64,000 nucleotides of DNA. Source: Lithodes maja (lineage: Eukaryota > Arthropoda > Malacostraca > Decapoda > Lithodidae). Location of the stretch: the NCBI GenBank assembly GCA_037953745.1, contig JBAKBP010003078.1:1-64000 (forward strand). The letters run 5' to 3'. Below are positions 41,057 through 53,559 of this stretch, piece after piece. Under the pieces are notes generated by a model. That model made no database searches. It saw only the letters and a list, made by a program, of their open reading frames with translations, and had not been told where the DNA came from. The position numbers were made by a program, and so were the translations under genes. Numbering within the stretch: position 1 is the stretch's first letter; the number at the start of each line of letters is the position of its first letter.

Positions 41057-42733
41057 ACGCCCGATTACACAACTCTTGCCAATTCTCCTCCTCATCGAGA
41101 CTGAGAAAGGAGCGAGGGAACGTGAAAGTGGTCCCGGACCCTTGAATGATTCTGTTCGAGCTCTGTCTCGAGTCGGCCACCCCCAGCAATGAGGTATGTG
41201 CCCAAGTACTGTACTGTATATACATACCGGTATAGGCTACATTACTATTACCGATATTATTATTAAAATGCCCCAGAACGAGAAGCCCACCACAGAAGCC
41301 ACGAACGAACACCACACAGAAACACCCAAAGGAAAGGTCCACAGAACGAAAGGACCAGCTGACCGAGCCAGCCATTTCAGACAGGCCCAAGCCAGCAGGA
41401 CTAAGCAGCTCCAGGCCGCACCCACATAACTTTTCTAAACTGACCATTTTCCACACCTCACGTACACTACCCCTCGTGTCCTACACTCCTAACTACAAAG
41501 ATGATGAACAGGAATATACATTCATATTAAAAACACCCATGCCCTGTCCCTATGTTGAGCCAATGCCAACACATCAGACAGCCATAATTATATCTATGTA
41601 TGTTCTTACATCCGAGAAGTAGATGTTATATATCTTAGAAGTTAAAACACCCACGCTTGTCCCTAGACCTCGTATATCATTTTCCATGACGAGTATAGAT
41701 ATATGTAACCCGTGCTCAGTTGCCCCTTGCATTGTTCCTCTAGTAACTAAGTATTAATATTAACATTCCCTAACATCTTGTCTTGCCAGACTAAGCTTCT
41801 GAAGACCCATCGCCCCATAAATCTATGTATTCAATCCTTAGGTTAAGTATTTTTATCCGCCATTGTGTTCACCTTTTTCCATTTACTTTCCCACAATTGT
41901 CATACGTCTTCCCCTTGCCTCCTTCGTATCCACAGTCCACACTACGCCAATTTACTTCGTGTCCTGCACCTCTTACCCCAACCAGAGATTGTATAAGATA
42001 ACCTGGTTACCAGTATCTGTCATAAGTACCCCGAAACAATAACTAAGTACCCCTACGAACTGCCGCTGTTGTTGGTATATTTATATTTAATAGAAAACGC
42101 AGTTCCCAGGGCCAACTAATAGTATCCATAACCCCTCGGACTGATCACATAACTCTATCTTTTCCAGACTCATATACCACCCCATAGTTGCATTCCCCGG
42201 TAGCATTTGGCTAACGTATTCTACTGCCTCTACTGCCTTTTCAAACTTCCATATCAATTGTAGCCTAATGCCACCCCCACGCCCAGGGACCTTAGGGGCA
42301 AAATTTCCCTGTAGCCCTTGAACTCTTCCCCCCCCCCCCCCCCTCTCATTAAGACACCCGCGCTTCTCGACTCTTGTCCGACCTAGTCTCTCTCTCATAC
42401 CTCTTGAAGATCCTTGAATTGTTCGTTGCTAATGCTCTCCAACCTTTTATATATATACTCCTATCCAGCCTACCTTCACTTAGTAGGCCAGAACAACATT
42501 AGAACTTTACTAGCCCCTTGCATGCCATCTATTCTCTTACAACCCATTCACAACCCTGCATCCAATGGTCGTCGGTGCGAGGCTAGCCGCCTCGCCAGTA
42601 ACTAACTTCTATTGCCATACTTCCAGATAAATGTGGCAGAGTTAGCAACCCAGTCTCCACCACATCCAGCAAACCCTACAATTAACAACCAGCCGAGTAA
42701 AACCAGCTAGCTAAGGCACCTTCGGTTTTGGTA
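41057..42733. other. Unrecognised stretch, no gene seen
   Basis: No supported ORF or repeat. A ~17-base C run at 42330-42347. Short open frames (41196-41429, 42414-42605) have no domain. Confidence 0.5.
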
Positions 42734-42737
42734 TTAA

Positions 42738-43366
42738 CCTAACAAGTGCGCATGGGGGTAATTGAAAACGTCCCCCTGTGCTGACGTATTTGAGGTGTTT
42801 CCGTCACTAAAATATTCATTGTACCATTAATAGCATTAATAATTATCCATATGCGCCTATTATGGGTTGATTATAAAGGTATTAACCTGAAACAACAATA
42901 AAACGAGTGAAAACAGCGTTTGGATGGTCAAAATCGGAGATATAGCCCGCGAGTTGTATAATGTATGGGTGAGGCAAACTGCTTTCCCGCCAATTTCCCC
43001 CAAGGCCACTGAGACACAGTCGATCGATACTCTCTCTCTCTCTCTGCACTCGCTTGCCATCAGTGATGACAACACCCTGCTTGCAACTCGCTAATGTTAG
43101 CACGAAAATATACCTCAGAATAAGGGAATAATAGGGAAAATAGGTGATAACTGAAGGAGAGGAGGAAAGTGGGGAAGGAGGGGAGGTAGAGGACTGAGAT
43201 TTTGCATAGCCCAGGGGCCAAAAAAAAATAAAAAAATAAAAAAATAAAAATATTTTTTTTTTTTTTTTTTTCGATGTCAAAAGTTGATTTTTTATTTTAC
43301 TTACTCTCAAGAGTCTTCCCGCAGTCCGCCGGGGGAACTCTTAAGAGTCTCCCCGCAGCTCCCGGG
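42738..43366. mobile_element. 629-bp TTAA-flanked MITE (family H), copy 2, inverted
   Basis: Reverse complement of 26443-27077 with few differences, flanked by TTAA (42734-42737, 43367-43370). Both ends are preserved (CCTAACAAGTGCGCATGGGG ... GCAGCTCCCGGG). Confidence 0.92.
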
Positions 43367-43370
43367 TTAA

Positions 43371-44989
43371 GGACACCCACATCTGTCTCATACACAGAGG
43401 GTTATTACAAACACTGGTGATATGGCAAGCCCCTAGCCACAGCCGCCGGACGACTATCACAGAGAGAGGGTGCCCAGCTCCCCCTTTTTGCCCACCCGAG
43501 GAGGGAGACCCCCACCCCCGCGGAGGTATACCTGGCCCCTGTTTTGACTTCCGAGTCATTGCCAGGTAGCACAGGAATTCTTCCTATCAATGAACTAACC
43601 ATGCATGACTAACACCTTTACTAACCTCTATTAACTCACAATAAACCATTTACCTTTCTTGCATGCTCTGATCACTAAATTAGCACCTCGGCTATACCAT
43701 AGAATGAAGATTGAACAATCTAGAGAGACGCTCCTATCACAGCTGTCCCCATCCTCCTCACAAAGTAGATCCAGTCTCTCCCCTAAATACTTCCAGTATA
43801 GCCAAAATAGTACCTCTTACTAAGGCTGAGTTATATGAAAATATAAAGGCTTTCCTATAGCCATGTGCCACAACAGTAAATACCATCTTACCTAGTCTCC
43901 ATATCTATTGAGAGCTCAAATAAGTCCATAAGACTCGAGATCCCTACTGTCTACAGGGTCCAGAACCGAGCCTATAAATCTAGCTCCCGCCCCCAGTCAA
44001 ATCAGTTGAAAGCTAGACACCAACCAGGGGTCACTACCCTGCAGTTAACTTCTAGCTCTGCCCTTGTGTTGTTCCGGAGTGAGATTCCAGAGCCGGCAGA
44101 CTCCGTGGCAGATTTGGATAGAAGGACCTGCCCACGTATTTGAGAACTTCACACATATGGGCCCCCTGGACGGCCGCGGAACCAGTCGTTAGCCCCCAAC
44201 ATCATGGACGCAAGATAACCAGGACCAGGCCCATCAGATGCTACCCAAGATTCCCTTTAGCAGTACTACATATTATTACTGTGCTGTTTTAAAGATTCAC
44301 TAATTAATATTTCTACGAAGTGGCTATCTCTTTACCCCAGTATAATTCATATAACCATTCAATTAGGAAGTGCTAAGCGTATCAGTGTTCATTATTTAAC
44401 AGGCGATACTAACTCTCGTAATCAACCATATACCCAGATATTATTACCTAGAAGGAAACCCTAGTGATATCTGAATGTTCGCCCACTGATTTGCGTTCTA
44501 TGTATTTCTGAGACAAGAATATAAAACTTAGATCGGTACCCCCTGAGGTTACTAGAATTCCCGTGCTCTAAAATACGCGTGTCTAATCTAGTCTGTGAAC
44601 TACGACTTGTGCACCAGAGCTACCAGTAAGAAATCTAACAGTGAATATGATTCTATAAGTAACATTGATGGTCTTCGGTATATAAACCTGTTAAATCAAA
44701 GCCAGTGATCAGAAGATTAATACCTGAACGTTGGAAGTGGGAGACTAGGCTCCATCCAGATCCACTTATGCTAGTGTTGTTCGATTCTATTATATTGTCT
44801 TACACAAGTATTCTGCAGTGGTATATCAATAAACGTGATCGTGTAACTTGCTACCATGTGTTTCTTTGTGTTCTCTATTCCTCATATCTTGTATTGTGCA
44901 TGCAGCCTTATATACCCAGTCAATTAGAACTCACATTACCCAAGTTAAACCTGTAGAAAAACAGGGCATAACAATTATTATTATCATTA
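43371..44989. other. Unrecognised stretch, no gene seen
   Basis: Mixed composition, no long ORF, no repeat I can match elsewhere in the window. Could be an LTR or UTR of an unrecognised element. Confidence 0.4.
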
Positions 44990-44993
44990 TTAA

Positions 44994-45389
44994 CCCATTC
45001 CCTGCAGGTGACGTTCTGGAACGCATAGGCAATTTACAGCAATTTCCAGGCTTTAAAAGCCTGTAAAAGCCGTAGACATAGAGTGTCAGTGGGCGGGAGC
45101 GTGAGGGACCTCCCTCCGACCCTCAGAGCAGCCAGCCGCTCACTGAGGGAGACTGTGTCTCGCGCGGTGTCTCACAACAGTGTTGCCGAGCGAGCGAGAG
45201 CTAATAATTAGCGAATTTTCTGGCTGCGGGTGAACCCTGCCACCTACAAAGCTCGTTCTGGTCTCATTTTGAAGCTCTTTTGGCCTAGTTTTTGGCAGAA
45301 TACAGTTCATTTAATGCAGATGCTTGATTAATCATTCAGGAGTGCCTGAATATGCCCTAAATAGCGCAAATAAGCCCGCAGCGTAAGTG
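44994..45389. mobile_element. Candidate TTAA-flanked MITE, 396 bp
   Basis: TTAA at 44990-44993 and 45390-45393. Left end CCCATTCCCTGCAGGTGACG and complement of right end ACACTTACGCTGCGGGC share the pattern CxCxTTxCxCTGCxGG. Single copy in the window. Confidence 0.5.
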
Positions 45390-45407
45390 TTAATATTATT
45401 GTTATTA

Positions 45408-46165
45408 GGGGTTCGTCCCCTACGGGGAACCCCTATTGTAATCATTAAACCTGGAATTTCATCCAAATTCTTCTTACATCCGGCATGGCGGCCAAACAAG
45501 GTCCGTGGCAGCCGATTTCCCGAAAAACTTGACGCCTAAATACCGTCTCTCCCACTCACAGGAAACGACTGGGCTTTGGCATACGCACTCCCCTACTAAT
45601 GCTCCGCAAATTTTATAGAGAAGGTTTTGCTTTTGCACGTGGGTTTTTTTCCGGCAATCTTGAAAAAACCTCGAATTCCACTTAAAATTCCACATCTTAA
45701 AAACTACGCCGATGATCAAAGCCATGCTTGCGTAGTTGGGTGAGGCTCGCGATTCCGAACGTTTTGATACCAAAAAAATATAAATGGGTGGAATAGTTTG
45801 GCCGCAGCATTGAAAACTGTATTCTTAAATTACTTTAAAACCGAATTCGCTACCCACACAAAGTTTACCGTCTACAGTCTATAGGCTTCCACGCATCCCC
45901 CAGTTTTGCTTAACATAATCTCTTTATTATTCAGATCTATAATTTTTTTTTTATTTAACTCTCAAAACAGTTCGAGTCCCTACGAATTCCAGCAATTATT
46001 TAGCAACCTACCTATACAGTACATACCTACCCTACCAAATAATAATGATAATTCAAATTTATTTTTGGTGAATGACAGAGTATTAGCTAAGGTTTTTAAC
46101 AATTCCTCCCTTGCCAAATGCCAAATAACAATGATATGGACCTTTAAAGTTTTGGCAATTGCCCG
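45408..46165. repeat. Dispersed ~0.9-kb repeat, copy 2
   Basis: Same order of sequence as 24355-25270 from CTACGGGGAACCCCTATTGT to GTTTTGGCAATTGCCCGTGT with small indels, same orientation. Confidence 0.85.
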
Positions 46166-46202
46166 TGTGACTCGTATTTTAACCCTCCTAAAGTGTTACT
46201 AC

Positions 46203-46748
46203 GAAATACCGCTAGATCCTTTCTCAAAAGTCGCTAGCGTGTTGCTACATAGCCAAACAATGTTAGGATAATGCTGCAATTTCTAAAGAGTTTTGGTTTG
46301 TTTGTTTTGCAAATTTTACAATGTAGTATGACTAGAATGTCTGAAATTTTCAAATTATCCCTAGTAAATGTCTCTAGATATAAAAGAAATGGCTGCTAGA
46401 TTGAAGTAAATAGCCCTACATTTAGCGGTAATATGTAGCTTTACAACTGGTAACTCTGCAACCACCACCTCCCTCCCACCCTCCCAGTATGTCTCCACAA
46501 AATACCGCTAGATCCTTTCTCAAAAGTCGCTAGCATGTTGCTACATAGTCAAACAATGTTAGAATAATGCTGCAATTTCTAAAGAGTTTTGTTTGTTTGT
46601 TTTGCAAATTTTACAAAGTAATATGACTAGAATGTCTGAAATTTTAAAATTATCCCTAGTAAATCTCTAGATATGAAAAAATGGCTACTAAATTGAAGTA
46701 AATAGCTCTACATCTAGCGGTAATATGTAGCGATACAACTGGCAACAC
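46203..46748. repeat. Two ~297-bp tandem units
   Basis: ATACCGCTAGATCCTTTCTC begins at 46207 and 46502; both continue through AAACAATGTTAG, GCTGCAATTTCTAAAGAGTT and AGCGGTAATATGTAGC. They are separated by a CA/CT-rich insert (46458-46490). Confidence 0.85.
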
Positions 46749-47300
46749 TTCTTCTTCTTCTTTAGAACCCGCCCGCAGACCGTGCAGATCCACAGGGCTG
46801 ACCTTTGTATCGGTACTGGCTCAGAAACGTTAGTAGGAGGGAAAGTTTAGAGTAGAAGGATAGTTTAAGAGACAGTTTTTTTGTTTTGCTATAACCCCCC
46901 CCCCCTCCCCCCTCCCCCCCCCCTCACCCATTTCTCTTCCTCCACATTTTCTCCAACATCCTCTTCACCATCTCCATGTCTTGTGTTTCCACTCCTGTGT
47001 TAACCCCAATAGCGCCCCTACCCCTCTATCTTCTCTCTGCTTAATCTCCTCCCACCCCCTCTCCCCAACTCTATTCCTCATGTACCTCTCCAACTCGTCT
47101 CTCTCCTCATTATATCTTGTACATTCCGCTACTATGTGTTCTACATCCTCCACTCCTCCCATTTTCACATTGATTGCAGTGCGGTCCCACTCCATTCCAT
47201 CTTCTTGTTCTCTCATTCGTCTCTGCCTAGCCCTTCCTTCCTCCCTCCCTCCTCCCTATGTATCAACAACCACTCTAGTGAACTTTCGGTATTTAGTTTA
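46741..47300 (-). mobile_element. LINE 3' fragment with (GAA)n tail
   Basis: On minus, 83 open codons (47216-46965) with EDVEHIVAECTRYNEERDEL, the zinc-region tail found after RT/RNase H in many LINEs. Low-coordinate end is (CTT)n at 46748-46763, i.e. a (GAA)n 3' tail. Confidence 0.6.
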
Positions 47301-47983
47301 TTCAGCTTAATACTATTTATCCAGATAAAATAGAAACCTATCACGATTGTTGTCTAATACAAACATAGATAATGCTATTACATATTATTTGAACATGATA
47401 TCGAATTTAGCAGTTGCTGTTTACCTTGAACAGTAATGACAGTCTGTGACAGAACCGAAAGCTTCTCTTGACGTGTAGTACTCAAAGAAAGCAGGGTTAC
47501 CCATACCGAACTGTTACCAAGTCAGAGATTCAGAGGTAACTTTCACAATGCATTATAACCCTAGACAGACACCAATATACCACTAAATCAGACAAATATC
47601 ACTACAAAAAAAGATAGGAAAATATTATATTAATGTCCTAGGTATTTGAAATTATGCAAATGAGTAAAATCCATTATGATATAATGATAATGGGATTGAT
47701 TAGTATCTGGCAACAGTGTTCAACTATAATTTCTGAACGTATGCGAACTTCGGAGTATTTATCCGGAGTTCCCTGAGCCGCCCATAGTCCCCCATACGTC
47801 CATGACGAGTCTCAGAGTCTCAGTCTCTCTCGGAGACGATACTCGTGATGTACCTTTTTGGGTTTATTGGATTGTCGAACTGCTGACTTGTGTTGTGTTA
47901 GCGTCGCCTATTTAGATCCACATTTGAGCTACCATCTCCTTACCCCTGTCCTCTGGTGTTGCCCTAGTGTTTCTTGGGCCACC

Positions 47984-49266
47984 ATGGAGGACATTATTCC
48001 AGGTAATGACTTGGAAGAGGGCCAGCATACCACCGAAGTGCGTATGGAGGTGACTCCCCCACCACCGTCTGATCCCACAATGGCGGGCGGGAACTCTGGT
48101 AAGAGGAGTTTGGACGACGATGACCCCGGTGGAGGGCACCCCGCCTCTGCGGGTACAGCTAATAGTGCTGGTCCATCCTCAGCCAAGGTCTCCAAGACTG
48201 CCTCTTCCCATCCCATAGGCCTAGCCAACCAAAGTAGGTCTGACCTTAAGCTTCCCATCCTAGGCCTACCTCTAGCCTCATGGACCCAGAGACAGGTAAC
48301 ACTTTGACATCTCTAGTTGCTTACATAATTCGTGCTGAGGACCGCTCTCCCATTTTTAAGAACCCTGCTGCAGTCACTGAAGCCATTAACAACTCGTCCT
48401 TTTCAAAATATGTCCTGGAAACCGCTGATGGATCCCCTGAAGGTTTGGGCAAGGGCCGTACGCTAGTGATACGACTTTGTGCTTGTGATTTGAATAGTAT
48501 CCATCCCCCCATGGAGGAATTGCATACACTAGGGTCCTTGAAGGTTAAATGCCGCCGTGCTCGCTCCCTCGAAGATCCTTCCATTTTGTATGGGATGATA
48601 GGACCTGTTAGTGTAGAATACTCCATTACAGAGCTGGTAAGCAAATTAGTTGTCCTCGAGGGTCCCCTCAATGGTGTATCGGGTCAGCTACTTGAAGCAA
48701 CCCGCCTCCCAGCTGATTATTCAGGCCAAAATGCCCCTCACCTATCTGAGACTGTCCGACTAGAATATCAAGGTGCTCGCCCCCGCCGGGTTACACTGGG
48801 CCATGTTTCCTACCCAGTATCTGTTTATTATTTCCCAATTCTCCGTTATGATTGCCACCTCTTCGGCCATGGGGCTGCCACCTGCCGTAACGGAGTCCGC
48901 TGTTCAATGTGCAGCGGCTGTCATCACCTTCACCCGGCTGAGGGGTCACGCTGTACGAATGACCCTCACTGTTACCTGTGTGGTGGTTCACACAGGGTAG
49001 TCTCCAAAACATGCCCCGTGTATTGTGACGCTATTGCTATTCACCGCTGTGTCCGGGATGATGGCGCTACCCTCAAGGATGTTAACCGCCAGCTACGAGC
49101 CTTAACAGCTCGCCCTCGGGGCCCTGCTCCTACCTCCGTCCCTACCGCGGAGAGTACTCCCACACTGTCTGATCCCCCTCCCCAACCCAGCCACTCAAAC
49201 GACTCTTCCAAGGGCCCATCTACCAGCTCCCTCCCGCTCCTGTCTAACCTACACCTTTCAAACTAA
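47984..49266 (+). pseudogene. LINE 2 ORF1 (Gag-like)
   Basis: Two frames: 47984-48307 (acidic, Gly/Pro-rich start, MEDIIPGNDLEEG) and 48280-49266 (328 codons). Zinc knuckles: YDCHLFGHGAATC, where the expected first Cys is Arg, then CSMCSGCHHLHPAEGSRC and CYLCGGSHRVVSKTC. After the TAA the same frame stays open to 49641, so the original ORF1 may have been longer. Confidence 0.85.
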
Positions 49267-49541
49267 TTTCAGTTGCTCGGAGACCATGGAGATACCCTCC
49301 CTGATGATCCCCCAGTCCCGCCAGGTCACAATCCTTCTGCTGCCCCCACCTATGCCTCAGTCATGAATGGTGGTCGGCGCCTGAATGGTCCCTGTGCCCC
49401 TCGCCTTTTTCACGACGGTCACCGTGCCGATCCCCCTGCGGACAGGATGCCACACTTCAACCCTCCCTCAACCCAGACTGCGAACCGCCGCCCTCCCGCA
49501 GCCCCATCCCACCCTCCTCCCTGCCCTTCATTCCTCAGCCT

Positions 49542-52500
49542 GTGCATCGACGCTCTCACTCTCCTCCTCCACGGGTCATCCCTCAGCGATGTCTGCACTC
49601 AACTTCTCCCGCGCTTCATAGCCCTACTCACCACCCAGTAACCTCTTCTTCTCCATCCCCATCCCTCTCTTCATCTTCTCCCCTTTTACTTCTATGGAAC
49701 GCCCGCTCCCTCCTCCGTAAGTCTCAAGAGTTCAAAATGTACATAGATGAGCTTGGCCCTGCTGTAATATGTCTATGCGAGACCTGGCTTCGTCCCTCCA
49801 TTAGGCTCAGTATCAGTGGCTACACCATTTTTCGCGAGGACCGCCTACCTCGTGTAGGAGGGGGTCTCGCAATCAGTGTGCGCAATAATGTCCAGTGCTC
49901 TCTTTATCCACTCACTCCCTATCAGGGAGGTGTCCTCGAGGTGATGGCGGTACAGGTGGCGCTCTCCGAGTCCTGGACCACAGTCGCGGCCATCTATAAC
50001 CCATGCCGCGATGTTTCCTTGCCAGAGCTTACTCATATCTTCACTCAGCTCCCAGCCCCGGCCCTCATTTTAGGGGACTTCAACGCCCGCCATCCCAGTT
50101 GGGACCCGAGCCTGCCTCGTACTGCACGTAACCCCTCAGGTATCTCTCTCTTTCAATTTTTATTAGACTCCGCCAGATTTTCTCTCATTTCCCCTCCCAG
50201 TTTCCGTACCCGGATAGATCCCCACACCGGGTCAGGGTCGGTCCTAGACCTCTGCCTCGGGGACCAGGAATTCCTGGATGCGGAATTCACCCTCGGCCCT
50301 TATATGGGCAGTGACCACTTGCCAGTTGTCATCCGCCTGTCTAACCCTCCCCAAAAATCTTTTTCCCCAACTCGGCCTAGGTGGAACCTCCACGACAAAG
50401 GTTGGGTCACGTTTTCGAAGGCCCTCGAGCAACCTCCACCAGACCATCATGGTTTCCTGGAAGTGGCCGCTGGTTCGTTTTCAGATTGGTTGGTCAGTGC
50501 TGGGCGCGTTGCTTTTCACTTGAGCTGTCGAAGAACCCCCCCACGCTGCAGTCTTCCATGGTGGTCGGATGTGTGTCAAGAGGCGGTCCGTGCTAGGCGA
50601 CGGGCATGGCGCACCTGGCTCCGTTACCCGACTATTCCCAACAAGCTCCGTTATAGGAAATTGGATGCCAAGTGTTCACGTATCATTCGTGATGCACAGC
50701 GCTCTGCTTGGGCGAACTTTGTATCCACTCTCACTTTCTCCTCCCCCTCTTCACGAACTTGGAGATTCTTCAAGGCAATGAAGGGACGAGCATCCTCATT
50801 CTCGTTTCCACTTCGCCAAAATGGGGTTTCCCTCCCGTCAGACCATTCAAAAGCAGTTTATCTTGCAGAATATTTTTCCTCCACTCTAAGCACACCTGCT
50901 CCCCTCCCAGACGTCGCCCGACATACAGCCATGTTGGAACGGGCTGTTGTAGCTCCCTCTACGCCTGGACTGTCTTGCCCTTTCACCCCAGATGAGATGT
51001 CCTCAGCCATCTCTTCTCTCCCTCCCCGTAAGGAATCCGGCCCAGACCTCATCCCATACGAGTTTCTTCGACACCTCCCCTCTCAGCACCTCCCTCACCT
51101 CCTCTCCCTCATAAACACTAGCTGGTCTACTGGAGTTTTCCCTCAAGCTTGGAAACTGTCCACTATTATCCCAATCCCCAAGCCTGGGAAGGATCTATCG
51201 CTCCCATCATCTTACCGCCCTATTGCCCTTCTCCCATGTGTCGGTAAGCTCATGGAGCGCCTTGTTGTCAACAGACTCTCCTGGTGGGCTGAATCGGAGC
51301 ACCTTCTCCTCCCAGAACAAAGTGGCTTTCGTCCAGGTAGAGGAACGCTTGATGTCCTCCACCAATTAGACCATTCTATCCATCAAGCCTATCAAAACAA
51401 AGACGTCCTGCTATGCCTGTTCATTGACGTTGCCAGCGCCTTTGATACGGCACCACACGAGGGTATCCTGTCCCGCCTCTCTACCATGGGGGTCCAGGGT
51501 CAGCCGTTATCGTGGTTGCATAGCTTTCTCTCGAAACGCACCTTCTCAGTCTCCGTTGGTGGAGCAACATCCTTATCACACGATGTTCGCCGGAGCGCTC
51601 CCCAAGGTTCAGGTCTCAGTCCCTTCCTCTTTAACGCCCTCCTATCCTGTCTCCCTCGCCCTTGTGGCACCTCCCTCCATGTATATGCTGATGATATCAC
51701 AATAACCGCCTCGGCCCCCACGGCGGAAGAGGCCCAACGCATCCTACAACAGGGTGCTGATGCCCTACAACAATGGTTCACCACCTGGGGCTTCACAGTT
51801 AACCCACAGAAATGTGCCCTCATGTTCTTCACCCAAAAACGCTCCCTCCCTGCCCTCCCCACCATCTCCATCTCAGGTGTACCTGTCCCCTTGCGTAGGC
51901 AACACAACTTCCTTGGCCTACGATTCAATGGACCCATCCTGACCTGGCGATCTCACATAGACTACCTTCGTGAATCCTGTTTCAAGAGGCTCAATATCAT
52001 GAAAAGCCTGGCAGGTGTACGGTGGGGAGCTAATAGAGACGTCCTACTCAAGTTCTACAAAACCTACGTGTTGAGCAAATTAGCCTATGGATGTACAATC
52101 TATGGATCTGCATCTAAAACTGTCCTCTCCCGCCTAGATGTCATACACAATACCTCTTTGCGAATTGCTACAGGGGCCTTTTGCACTTCCCCAGTCATCG
52201 CCCTCCAGGCGGAGAGTGGCCTTCTCCCGCTTGAATATTGCCGGCATTTACATGCTGGCTCCCTTCTGTATAGGTTTTCCTCCCTACCGTCATTACACCC
52301 TCTCTCTATTCTATTCTCTCATACCGCCATTGATACCCATAATCCCTCCTGGCCTGTTAAATCCCGCGCACCCTTTCTAGTCAATGCCTTGAAATCACTC
52401 CAACTACTCTCAATCCCCCCTCCTACCCCCACTCCGATCCCCCCTGTGTCCCCCCTCTCCTCTCTTTTTCATCTTTCATTTCATGTCCCATTCCTCAAAT

Positions 52501-52766
52501 CCAATGACGGATCCCTTGCCCCTCAACTCTTTCTCGAACTCCTCTCTCTTCGATTCCCTGGCTTCCTCAGGGTCTTTACAGACGGCTCCTTCACCCCTCG
52601 CTCTCCCTCTACCTCAGCCGCATTTTATATGGAAGACCTCTCCCTGACCCGTACCTGGCGTCTGTCGGCAAGACACTCGGTCTTAGCCGCGGAACTTTTT
52701 GCAATATTGATGGCCCTGCAGTTCCTACACGATTTCCTTCCCCCTCAACCAGTAGTCATCTTCTGA
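49542..52766 (+). CDS. LINE 2 ORF2: endonuclease, reverse transcriptase, start of RNase H
   Basis: 1074 codons; the true start is unclear because the first ~45 residues are Ser/Pro text overlapping the ORF1 frame. Endonuclease from ~residue 50 (LLWNARSLL, VICLCETWLRPS, ILGDFNARHPSW, GSDHLPVVIRL). RT: ESGPDLIPYEFLRH, FIDVASAFDTAPH, APQGSGLSP and catalytic YADD at 715-718. RNase H starts at ~1012 (VFTDGSF, AAELFAILMAL) and is cut at VVIF by a TGA. Confidence 0.93.
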   Translation: MHRRSHSPPPRVIPQRCLHSTSPALHSPTHHPVTSSSPSPSLSSSSPLLLLWNARSLLRKSQEFKMYIDELGPAVICLCETWLRPSIRLSISGYTIFREDRLPRVGGGLAISVRNNVQCSLYPLTPYQGGVLEVMAVQVALSESWTTVAAIYNPCRDVSLPELTHIFTQLPAPALILGDFNARHPSWDPSLPRTARNPSGISLFQFLLDSARFSLISPPSFRTRIDPHTGSGSVLDLCLGDQEFLDAEFTLGPYMGSDHLPVVIRLSNPPQKSFSPTRPRWNLHDKGWVTFSKALEQPPPDHHGFLEVAAGSFSDWLVSAGRVAFHLSCRRTPPRCSLPWWSDVCQEAVRARRRAWRTWLRYPTIPNKLRYRKLDAKCSRIIRDAQRSAWANFVSTLTFSSPSSRTWRFFKAMKGRASSFSFPLRQNGVSLPSDHSKAVYLAEYFSSTLSTPAPLPDVARHTAMLERAVVAPSTPGLSCPFTPDEMSSAISSLPPRKESGPDLIPYEFLRHLPSQHLPHLLSLINTSWSTGVFPQAWKLSTIIPIPKPGKDLSLPSSYRPIALLPCVGKLMERLVVNRLSWWAESEHLLLPEQSGFRPGRGTLDVLHQLDHSIHQAYQNKDVLLCLFIDVASAFDTAPHEGILSRLSTMGVQGQPLSWLHSFLSKRTFSVSVGGATSLSHDVRRSAPQGSGLSPFLFNALLSCLPRPCGTSLHVYADDITITASAPTAEEAQRILQQGADALQQWFTTWGFTVNPQKCALMFFTQKRSLPALPTISISGVPVPLRRQHNFLGLRFNGPILTWRSHIDYLRESCFKRLNIMKSLAGVRWGANRDVLLKFYKTYVLSKLAYGCTIYGSASKTVLSRLDVIHNTSLRIATGAFCTSPVIALQAESGLLPLEYCRHLHAGSLLYRFSSLPSLHPLSILFSHTAIDTHNPSWPVKSRAPFLVNALKSLQLLSIPPPTPTPIPPVSPLSSLFHLSFHVPFLKSNDGSLAPQLFLELLSLRFPGFLRVFTDGSFTPRSPSTSAAFYMEDLSLTRTWRLSARHSVLAAELFAILMALQFLHDFLPPQPVVIF

Positions 52767-53400
52767 CTCTCTCTCTTCCCTGTACCTCCTTTCCTCACAA
52801 CATCCTCGCTCCTATCGCCGCCTAGTCTTCCTCTCTTTCACTTGCCTACTCCCTGCACTCCAAAGGCTTTACTCTGAGGTTCCAGTGGGTCCCTTCACAC
52901 ATTGGTATTCAAGGCAATGAAATCGCTGATAAAGCCGCCAACCTAGCACACTCCTCTCCCGCCATTGAATCATTCCCCCTAGACCACTCTTCCATCTCCA
53001 AGCTCCTCTTCGACACCTGTTGGTCAAACTGTTGTACGTCTTCTTCACAGTCCCTCTCCCGCACCACCCTTGGGCAGTACCGCACTGATCCCTCACCCCA
53101 GCCTTGGGCTCGCTTCCCAGATAGGGCACTCGATGTCGCAATCTTGAGGCTCCGTGTAGGCCACGCTGGCCTAGCCCCAGACCTCCATCGAATAAAGCTC
53201 CTCCCTGACCCGTACTGCCCGTGGTGCCGTACTGTTGAAGAGACTGTTGATCATTTCTTACTCTACTGTCCCCGCTTTCACTCTCTTCGCCTCCATCTTC
53301 GTGAGCGACTTCATGCACAAGGCATCAATAGGCTATCCCTCCCCACACTCTTGGGGGGAGGCACTCTCCCCCCCCCCCCCCCCCCAATAGATTTGGCGTG
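52767..53400 (+). pseudogene. LINE 2 ORF2 tail: rest of RNase H and CCHC
   Basis: Shifted frame continues DSLSSLYLL (third RNase H motif), FQWVPSHIGIQGNEIADKAA, then RLRVGHAGL and zinc motif CPWCRTVEETVDHFLLYC. Ends in a C homopolymer. Confidence 0.87.
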
Positions 53401-53559
53401 CTCCGGCTGGTGGCTAAATTCATCGCCAAGAGTGGCAGGTTCGCCCGCTAGCCCCGCCTAGCCCCGCCTACTAGACCAGACGAAGCGGCAGGGTGAGAAG
53501 GGGTCCAGCTAACGGACTCTCCGGCTCTTTGACCCAAGAAAGAAGAAGAGTATTTATCC

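Larger units (their letters stand above)
47765..53548 (+). mobile_element. Non-LTR retrotransposon, I superfamily, near full length (LINE 2)
   Basis: Perfect 11-bp TSD AGTATTTATCC at 47754-47764 and 53549-53559. Starts GGAGTTCCCTGAGCC; ends ACCCAAGAAAGAAGA. ORF1 begins at ATG 47984 in an ideal context (GCCACCATGG). ORF2 has endonuclease, RT and RNase H. Lesions: one frame change in ORF1 (48270-48307), a stop at 49264-49266, and a frame break at the RNase H (52764-52768). A C homopolymer at 53371-53387 lies near the end of the last ORF. Different from LINE 1 at sequence level although the architecture is the same. Confidence 0.93.

Noticed and set aside
46909..46925. G-quadruplex-type regulatory element from C runs (also 42330 and 53371)
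   Set aside because: Plain homopolymer runs without context to support regulation.
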